Positions 21,491-25,693 of a stretch of DNA of 25,693 nt are shown piece by piece. The notes beneath the pieces are model-generated. The model was not told where the DNA came from, did not search any database, and worked only from the letters and a program-made list of their open reading frames with translations. The stretch's first letter is position 1, and each line of letters begins with the position of its first letter. Made by a program: the position numbers and the translations under genes. The stretch comes from a virus, in the IMG/VR virus record IMGVR_UViG_3300042483_000368, positions 1 through 25,693 of that record; one strand, written 5' to 3'.

Positions 21491-22129
21491 ATGGCAATTA
21501 TCGCTAAAGCAGGTGGAGGCTCAAATCTACCAAAGAAAGTAGTACCCGCAGGTTCACACGTTGCAAGATGCTACTCAATGATTCAAGTAGGTACAATAGA
21601 ATCAGAATTTCAAGGAGAGAAAAAAGTAATGCACAAGGTTATCATTGACTTTGAACTTCCTCTAGAAACTGCAGTATTTCGTGAAGGAGAGGCCGAGAAA
21701 CCATTTGTAATCTCTAAGGAATATACCTTATCATTCCACGAGAAATCTACTCTTAGAGCACACTTGCAATCCTGGAGAGGTAAAGCATTTACAGATGCTG
21801 AAGCAGCAAACTTTGATATTACTAAGTTAGTTGGTGCAACTTGTATGCTTAACATTATCCACAAAGCTTCAATGGATGGTACTAAGACTTACGCAAACAT
21901 TGCAAGTATCTCACCTATTCCTAAAGGTCTTGCTTGCCCCGATCAAGTTAACCCAACACGAATCTTATCTTACGATAACTGGAATCAAGAAGTGTTTATG
22001 TCATTACCTGAATGGTTAGCTGATAAGATTAGTTCTACTCCTGAATACAAGGCTAAGTTCTCAATGAATGCACCAATTGTATTAGATGTAGTAAATACGG
22101 AAACAGAAGAAGATTCTTTACCATTTTAA
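21491..22129 (+). CDS. SSB-like single-stranded DNA-binding protein
   Basis: 212 residues. The body is strand-rich with an OB-fold-like order: PAGSHVARCYSMIQVGTIES, KVIIDFELPLETAVF, KPFVISKEYTLSFHEKSTLR and LVGATCMLNIIHKASMDGTK. The protein ends in an acidic tail TETEEDSLPF, the D/E-rich tip closing in LPF that in bacterial SSBs recruits replication and repair partners. It is the second gene behind a strong promoter and precedes a recombination exonuclease, which supports a role in coating single strands during phage replication and strand annealing. The fold is inferred from pattern; a RecT/Erf-type annealase is less likely as no such motif is seen. Confidence 0.75.
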   Translation: MAIIAKAGGGSNLPKKVVPAGSHVARCYSMIQVGTIESEFQGEKKVMHKVIIDFELPLETAVFREGEAEKPFVISKEYTLSFHEKSTLRAHLQSWRGKAFTDAEAANFDITKLVGATCMLNIIHKASMDGTKTYANIASISPIPKGLACPDQVNPTRILSYDNWNQEVFMSLPEWLADKISSTPEYKAKFSMNAPIVLDVVNTETEEDSLPF

Positions 22130-22148
22130 CATATAACCAAACAACATC

Positions 22149-22430
22149 ATGGAAACGATTAACCCATTAGTAAACACAATCAATAAGAATATCGGTAAGT
22201 CAGCATTAATGACTTATAAGCTAGGAATGGGAGAAGAAACTATTACTACCCGATTACTGGAAGTTACTGATTCATTATTATCAGTAGTTTGTACTCACCC
22301 CGAGCCATTCTTAAACCCTTCAATCCTAGTTCAAGAATTTACAAAAAAAGAAGGTATAGTAATGGTTCCTAAGTTGGTGACTTCTAAGATTATTCCACTT
22401 AATAATATTTTAGGATTTAAGATTTTATGA
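22149..22430 (+). CDS. Small protein of unknown function
   Basis: 93 residues (METINPLVNTINKNIGKSAL). It is mixed alpha/beta with no charged clusters; LLEVTDSLLSVVCTHPEPFL and GIVMVPKLVTSKIIPLNNIL are the notable stretches. It starts 20 nt after the SSB-like gene and overlaps the next gene by 4 nt (ATGA). Its place between SSB-like and exonuclease genes suggests a replication or recombination accessory role, which is only context. Confidence 0.68.
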   Translation: METINPLVNTINKNIGKSALMTYKLGMGEETITTRLLEVTDSLLSVVCTHPEPFLNPSILVQEFTKKEGIVMVPKLVTSKIIPLNNILGFKIL

Positions 22431-22642
22431 AACTAAAAGAAAAGATATTAATTCCGAGAAGTAAGACTTACTCGGAGTTATTTCAAGAAGTAGCCAAGAG
22501 GCTAAACGAAAATGGGTCTTTACCCTACAGAGGTAGAGAGTATAACATTGGGATAGTTCAATCCCATGCTTATGGTAAGATTAAAGATGAGCAAGTTGAA
22601 ACAATGTTAAAATCTATAGCAAATGAATGGTATGCCAATTAA
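22427..22642 (+). CDS. Small protein of unknown function
   Basis: 71 residues (MKLKEKILIPRSKTYSELFQ). Basic N-terminus, two predicted helices (YSELFQEVAKRLNENG and VETMLKSIANEW) around a Gly/Tyr-rich middle (LPYRGREYNIGIVQSHAYG). Coupled by ATGA to the preceding gene and overlapping the next. No family recognised. Confidence 0.65.
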   Translation: MKLKEKILIPRSKTYSELFQEVAKRLNENGSLPYRGREYNIGIVQSHAYGKIKDEQVETMLKSIANEWYAN

Positions 22643-22817
22643 TGATGGTAAGTGGGAAGAACAACAAGAGATTCTTTCTAATGCTTACTGGGATCAAATC
22701 TTCGAATTGCTTCAGTTTTTAATGAATGATATTCAACCTGATGATTTCTACCAACATAGTCCCGATGGTAATGTAAAGCAATATTTTAAATCTAAATATC
22801 AAGTAAGAATTAAATAA
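22632..22817 (+). CDS. Small acidic helical protein of unknown function
   Basis: 61 residues from ATG at 22632 (MPINDGKWEEQQEILSNAYW). An ATG nine bases earlier adds MNG and a longer overlap, so the shorter form is preferred, though both are possible. Aromatic and acidic helices (YWDQIFELLQFLMNDIQPDD) are followed by a basic end (VKQYFKSKYQVRIK). It ends 3 nt before the exonuclease start, suggesting a joint message. Function unknown. Confidence 0.62.
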   Translation: MPINDGKWEEQQEILSNAYWDQIFELLQFLMNDIQPDDFYQHSPDGNVKQYFKSKYQVRIK

Positions 22818-22820
22818 CCC

Positions 22821-23561
22821 ATGACAAACGAACAAATACTTGAAAAACTAAAGGATGATGACCAGTATTATGGCTCATTCGGCAGACAATTTATGTCTAA
22901 TAGTGATATTGGAACTTTACTTAGCAACCCTAAGATGTTTGGTATGCCCTCACAAAAGACTTTACCAATGTTACAAGGTAATTACTTCCACACAGCTTGT
23001 TTAGAGCCTTATAAGCTAAAGAACTTTAAGTTAGTAGATGCCTCCACTCGTACTACGAACATTTACAAAGATGCTTGTAAGGCATCAGGTCAAGAGTTTA
23101 TGCTACTAAAGAAAGAAGCTGATGAAGTAGATTCAATGGTAGTTGCACTAAGGGGCAACAAGACACTTTCTCCTTTAGTTTGGGATAATGGTGTTAAATA
23201 TGAAGTTCCTTTGTTAGGAGAAGTAAATGGGACGACTTTTAAAGGTAAAGCAGATATTATTAATGGTGACTTTATCTACGATCTCAAAACGACAAGTTCA
23301 ATAGAAGAATTTCGCTATAGTGCCAAGAAATATAATTATGATAGCCAAACGCATATCTACGAAACATTAACTGGTAAGCAGATGGCTTTTATAGTTATTG
23401 AGAAAGGCACTAATCGTTTAGGATTATTTAAAGTATCAGATGACTTCAGAGAATCAGGATTCTTAAAGGTTAACAAGGCAATAGAAGTTTATCAGAAGTT
23501 TTACGGAGATAATCCTACTGAAGATGTTAACCAATATTTTACCGAACAATATTTATTTTAA
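22821..23561 (+). CDS. PD-(D/E)XK exonuclease, RecE/YqaJ-like
   Basis: 246 residues. GNYFHTACLEP (53-63, His57) matches the 'G...H...LEP' start motif of phage recombination exonucleases (DUF3799-like, RecE C-terminal type). The nuclease core is Glu128 (KYEVP), Asp145 in FKGKADII, Asp154 and Lys156 in YDLKTTSSIEEF, and Gln176/Tyr180 in YDSQTHIYE. Such enzymes resect double-strand ends 5' to 3' to give strands for annealing. With the SSB-like protein upstream and RusA earlier it completes most of a recombination pathway; a dedicated annealase is not seen. Length is near the family minimum. Confidence 0.88.
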   Translation: MTNEQILEKLKDDDQYYGSFGRQFMSNSDIGTLLSNPKMFGMPSQKTLPMLQGNYFHTACLEPYKLKNFKLVDASTRTTNIYKDACKASGQEFMLLKKEADEVDSMVVALRGNKTLSPLVWDNGVKYEVPLLGEVNGTTFKGKADIINGDFIYDLKTTSSIEEFRYSAKKYNYDSQTHIYETLTGKQMAFIVIEKGTNRLGLFKVSDDFRESGFLKVNKAIEVYQKFYGDNPTEDVNQYFTEQYLF

Positions 23562-23563
23562 TT

Positions 23564-23767
23564 ATGGAAATGACAAATGAAGAATGGGATAAATGGCTAA
23601 GAGGCACACCTAAAGATAGATTTGACAAAGAAGTGGGAAAATTATATCATAACTGTCAATCTACCGAATGTAAAGCAGTAATAGGTATGATAAGTGCATT
23701 AGTTAATGAATTATTAGAAAACCTAAAAAAAGAACAAGATGAAAACACAACACCAATTTCAAACTAA
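23564..23767 (+). CDS. Small helical protein of unknown function
   Basis: 67 residues (MEMTNEEWDKWLRGTPKDRF). Two Cys (CQSTECK) and a C-terminal helix (AVIGMISALVNELLENLKKE) are the notable features. It starts 2 nt after the exonuclease stop and its end overlaps the next small gene by 29 nt. A role with the exonuclease is suggested only by the tight spacing. Confidence 0.65.
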   Translation: MEMTNEEWDKWLRGTPKDRFDKEVGKLYHNCQSTECKAVIGMISALVNELLENLKKEQDENTTPISN

Positions 23768-23903
23768 CCAATTAGGAGTTACCTACTCACAATTCGGAGA
23801 AAACTTATACAACCAACTTCAACTTAACTACAAGAAGCTATATGGACAAGCGACAGAAACTAATACTATTGGAAAACGCAAAGCAAATTCAAAAACTAAT
23901 TAA
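23739..23903 (+). CDS. Small Gln/Asn-rich protein of unknown function
   Basis: 54 residues (MKTQHQFQTNQLGVTYSQFG). It ends in TAATG, coupling it to the membrane-anchored protein that follows. A 60-residue frame at 23842-24024 overlaps this gene and the next in a third frame; the chain of coupled junctions favours the present reading, but only expression data could decide. Polar, probably helical, no known family. Confidence 0.45.
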   Translation: MKTQHQFQTNQLGVTYSQFGENLYNQLQLNYKKLYGQATETNTIGKRKANSKTN

Positions 23904-24136
23904 TGAATATGAAGAACTTAAAGCTATTCCCAATTGCAATCCTTTTACTATTTTATCTCGTAACTATTTTGTACTTGAATACCCAGTCAACGAAGATGAA
24001 CACGCAACCAGTCTTGGGATATGAGCCTTACAAGGCTTTCTCAATAGAAGTTGATCACGAGGAATGGCATGGTCAATTAGAACCAGGTAGATACACTAAA
24101 TCAGGAATCTTAATAATAAAGCAAAATGGAAACTAA
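23903..24136 (+). CDS. Membrane-anchored or secreted small protein
   Basis: 77 residues. Residues about 7-25 (KLFPIAILLLFYLVTILYL) are a hydrophobic signal-anchor after a basic start, and the rest is a soluble domain (YKAFSIEVDHEEWHGQLEPG, then RYTKSGILIIKQNGN). In Bacteroidota-infecting phages such a protein would face the periplasm. No lipobox Cys is present, so it is not a typical lipoprotein. It is TAATG-coupled to the gene before and shares the AATGGAAACTAA junction with the gene after. An alternative overlapping frame (23842-24024) weakens confidence slightly. Confidence 0.58.
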   Translation: MNMKNLKLFPIAILLLFYLVTILYLNTQSTKMNTQPVLGYEPYKAFSIEVDHEEWHGQLEPGRYTKSGILIIKQNGN

Positions 24137-24263
24137 ATATTATCAAGGTAAATCAAAACAGAATCACGATGCAGCCGAGTTTATGGCCTTTGCAGGTGTA
24201 GTAGGATTAGGATTAACATTACTAATGTACTTTACTTACTTACTAATTTTTATAAATAATTAA
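24126..24263 (+). CDS. Small one-pass membrane protein
   Basis: 45 residues (METKYYQGKSKQNHDAAEFM continuing into a hydrophobic end). Residues about 20-43 form the transmembrane helix (FAGVVGLGLTLLMYFTYLLI). It begins within the end of the preceding gene at the shared junction AATGGAAACTAA and stops one nt before the next ATG. Unknown function. Confidence 0.55.
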   Translation: METKYYQGKSKQNHDAAEFMAFAGVVGLGLTLLMYFTYLLIFINN

Positions 24264-24264
24264 C

Positions 24265-24468
24265 ATGGCTAAGGATAAACTAACGTTAACAGGACAAAGC
24301 TATAACAATGAGGTAAGTATATCAATTGATGAAGATAGCACAATTACAGAGGTGTTAGAAGCATTTAAAGTAATTACAATGGGACTTACTTTTTCGCCTG
24401 AACAATTTAATCAAGCAATTATCGAACTATCACAAGAAATAGAATATGGCCAAGCAAATATCAATTAA
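24265..24468 (+). CDS. Small acidic protein of unknown function
   Basis: 67 residues (MAKDKLTLTGQSYNNEVSIS). The pattern, a strand pair followed by acidic IDEDSTITEVLEAFKVITMG and a C-terminal helix (FNQAIIELSQEIEYGQ), looks like a small alpha/beta fold seen in many unknown phage proteins. Starts one nt after the previous stop; its last codons overlap the next gene by 23 nt. Confidence 0.65.
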   Translation: MAKDKLTLTGQSYNNEVSISIDEDSTITEVLEAFKVITMGLTFSPEQFNQAIIELSQEIEYGQANIN

Positions 24469-24679
24469 ATACTATCGTGACCCTAAGTCACTTGAGTTAG
24501 CAGAAATAGACTACAACTCACTAAACTCTAATTACTATTCTAAAGATGGTAAGTTGACTAGATTACTTGGTTCTAATGAGGACAGAATAGAAGCATACCT
24601 TATGCGTAAAGGATGGTTAAAGATTAATGTTGCATCATTTAATAAGCTAAAGGAATCATTCTATGGAACGCAAGTATAA
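24446..24679 (+). CDS. Small basic protein of unknown function
   Basis: 77 residues (MAKQISIKYYRDPKSLELAE). It has a Tyr/Ser-rich middle (IDYNSLNSNYYSKDGKLTRL) and a basic helical end (RKGWLKINVASFNKLKESF). A DNA or RNA contact would fit the charge, but no motif supports it. It overlaps both neighbours, by 23 nt before and 17 nt after, so these genes are probably translationally coupled. Confidence 0.65.
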   Translation: MAKQISIKYYRDPKSLELAEIDYNSLNSNYYSKDGKLTRLLGSNEDRIEAYLMRKGWLKINVASFNKLKESFYGTQV

Positions 24680-24941
24680 AGGTCACTACATTGACCACGA
24701 TCCTAAATGCCCTTATTGCTTGATAGATAATAAACTTGAACCAATCATTAGGTATTCAATGAATAGTGGCAATAAGTTTGCAATGGCTTGGACTTGTGAG
24801 CACTGTAATCACAAGGTAGAAGTCCAGTTTAATAAAGGTGGGTTCTACTCATTAAGGAAGAATCGGTATTACTATATATGTAAAAAAGATGGAAGAAAGC
24901 AAGCAAGAGGAGTATTATCAGATGGCTCTCAAGTGGGCTAA
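24663..24941 (+). CDS. Zinc-ribbon protein
   Basis: 92 residues. Two CxxC knuckles, Cys16-Pro-Tyr-Cys19 and Cys45-Glu-His-Cys48, are 25 residues apart with beta-strand segments between them (IIRYSMNSGNKFAMAWTCEH), the layout of a zinc ribbon. The C-terminal half is basic and aromatic (YSLRKNRYYYICKKDGRKQA), suited to nucleic-acid contact. Such small ribbons occur in phage replication and transcription accessory proteins. The precise target is unknown. It overlaps the next gene by 53 nt, unusually long for this region. Confidence 0.72.
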   Translation: MERKYKGHYIDHDPKCPYCLIDNKLEPIIRYSMNSGNKFAMAWTCEHCNHKVEVQFNKGGFYSLRKNRYYYICKKDGRKQARGVLSDGSQVG

Positions 24942-25131
24942 TAATTACTTAGCTACTACCTCTACGACTTTAGACTTTAAAAGTTTTGATGGGCACATAG
25001 TACACGATACCCATCACACTATTAATGTTTGGATTTATAGATTACAACACGCAAAGAATCGTGAGAAACACGCAGCTTTTATTAAGATAAAAAAGTTTAA
25101 AGATTTTATAACTATAGACAATGGAAACTAA
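24889..25131 (+). CDS. Small protein of unknown function
   Basis: 80 residues (MEESKQEEYYQMALKWANNY). An internal ATG at 24922 (MALKW) would remove most of the 53-nt overlap with the zinc-ribbon gene and is possible. The middle is His-rich (GHIVHDTHHTINVWIYRLQH, then AKNREKHAAF), which could bind metal, and the end is a basic helix. It shares the AATGGAAACTAA junction with the gene after. No family recognised. Confidence 0.6.
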   Translation: MEESKQEEYYQMALKWANNYLATTSTTLDFKSFDGHIVHDTHHTINVWIYRLQHAKNREKHAAFIKIKKFKDFITIDNGN

Positions 25132-25348
25132 ACAAACAGCAGTAGAGTGGTTAATTCAAGAATTAGGAGAATATTTTCCACACGAAATTGGAGGTATTCA
25201 TTTAATGGTTGAACAAGCCAAACAAATGGAGAAAGAGCAGATAATTGATGCATATAATAAAAATTTGACTGGTTTTAATAAATTAGAACAAGAAGAAATA
25301 GGATTAAATTGGTCAGAAGATTTTTACAACGAAACTTATGGAAACTAA
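25121..25348 (+). CDS. Small conserved Bacteroidota-phage protein
   Basis: 75 residues (METKQTAVEWLIQELGEYFP). The order AVEWLIQEL, then VEQAKQMEKEQIIDAYNK and WSEDFYNETYG is a pattern I recognise from many short proteins of marine and freshwater Bacteroidota phages; its role is unknown to me. Mostly helical and acidic. Both its start and its end lie on copies of the METK junction, and its first 15 bases are identical to the first 15 of the next gene. Confidence 0.7.
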   Translation: METKQTAVEWLIQELGEYFPHEIGGIHLMVEQAKQMEKEQIIDAYNKNLTGFNKLEQEEIGLNWSEDFYNETYGN

Positions 25349-25693
25349 ACAACTAGCACTCGGAGATTTCTTACAAGAAGTATTATCTAAACTACACATG
25401 GCTATTAAAGATGAAGAATTACTTGCTTCTTTAAATGAAACTAAGTTAACAGGAACACAAGGTTTAGAATTAATTTACCCTATTGACAAGAAAGTAGAAT
25501 TACCAGTAATACCAAAAGTAAGTGCTCAAGCAATACTTGAAGAAGTAAACCTAAAAGAACATCTTTTTGAGAAGTTTTGGGAAGTTTATAACAAAAAGGT
25601 AGGCACTAAGGATTCAAAGACAAAGTTTATTAAGCTATCAATGAAAGAAATTGATAAAATATTTGAAACTTTGCCGTTCTACTTAAAATCAAC
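25338..25693 (+). CDS. Possible replication-initiation protein (partial)
   Basis: At least 118 residues, open to the window edge. ATG at 25338 (METKQLALGDFLQEVLSKLH). The end of the visible part, FEKFWEVYNKKVGTKDSKTK followed by FIKLSMKEIDKIFETLPFYL, matches the 'F..FW..Y.kK.gk..a...w.kL' pattern common in C-terminal parts of phage replisome organisers and DnaD-like initiators. The N-terminal part is helical with a proline-rich linker (VELPVIPKVSAQA). A replication role fits the neighbouring recombination genes. The call is from one motif, and the remaining part lies outside the window. Confidence 0.5.
   Translation, partial: METKQLALGDFLQEVLSKLHMAIKDEELLASLNETKLTGTQGLELIYPIDKKVELPVIPKVSAQAILEEVNLKEHLFEKFWEVYNKKVGTKDSKTKFIKLSMKEIDKIFETLPFYLKS

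Noticed and set aside
23842-24024. Plus-strand 60-residue frame (MDKRQKLILLENAKQIQKLI)
   Set aside because: Lies in a third frame across two genes joined by a TAATG junction; it cannot be excluded, but the coupled pair with a clear membrane anchor is the simpler reading.
1-25693. tRNA or rRNA genes
   Set aside because: No cloverleaf with a GTTCnAnnC-type loop or rRNA-like conserved sequence was found by eye; a tRNA search would settle this.

Overview
This window is a piece of an AT-rich (about one third G+C by eye) double-stranded DNA tailed-phage genome, most likely a siphovirus of a Bacteroidota (Flavobacterium-like) host. The evidence is an HK97-type head and long-tail module on the minus strand, start codons preceded by A/T-rich leaders rather than purine Shine-Dalgarno boxes, and three early-region promoters of the Bacteroidota form TTG-N19-21-TAnnTTTG. 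No integrase, rRNA, tRNA or CRISPR array was recognised, so nothing here shows a temperate lifestyle or an integrated state.

Minus strand, 13879 down to 1 (late module, in transcription order): a DUF5681-type small terminase candidate, large terminase, HK97-type portal, a 46-residue one-pass membrane peptide, MuF-like minor head protein, prohead protease, major capsid protein, a small ancillary protein, four head-tail joining and completion proteins, major tail protein, a tail-assembly chaperone pair joined by a canonical -1 frameshift site (A AAA AAG), tape measure, a large tail-tip/baseplate protein, and the start of a protein with a lectin-like beta-sandwich signature cut by the window edge. 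Most genes touch or overlap by 1-8 nt. The exceptions are informative: a hairpin plus U-tract follows both the major capsid gene and the major tail gene, the two products needed in most copies.

Between the divergent gene sets lies 1.4 kb without a convincing gene (13880-15296). It holds at least five copies of a 23-bp dyad site, TTATTTA-N9-TAAATAA in its best form. Three sit on the terminase side and two on the early side. It also holds a 16-bp direct repeat, a cluster of TTACCT boxes in both orientations with strong inverted repeats, and a very AT-rich palindromic block. I read it as the main control region and a candidate origin, packaging or structured-RNA locus.

Plus strand, 15297 to 25693 (early and replication module): many small unknown proteins, several predicted to span the membrane once, plus a RusA-type Holliday junction resolvase, a free-standing HNH homing endonuclease, an orphan DNA cytosine-5 methyltransferase with a repeat-built recognition region, an SSB-like protein ending in an acidic LPF tip, a PD-(D/E)XK recombination exonuclease, a zinc-ribbon protein, and at the right edge a possible replication-initiation protein. 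A ribbon-helix-helix/AT-hook-like protein (17200-17388) is the only obvious small DNA-binding regulator in view. Several genes here are too short for a 60-residue cutoff and were found by reading the junctions. A roughly 200-nt gene-free stretch (16613-16820) is packed with perfect inverted repeats and may encode or act as a structured RNA.
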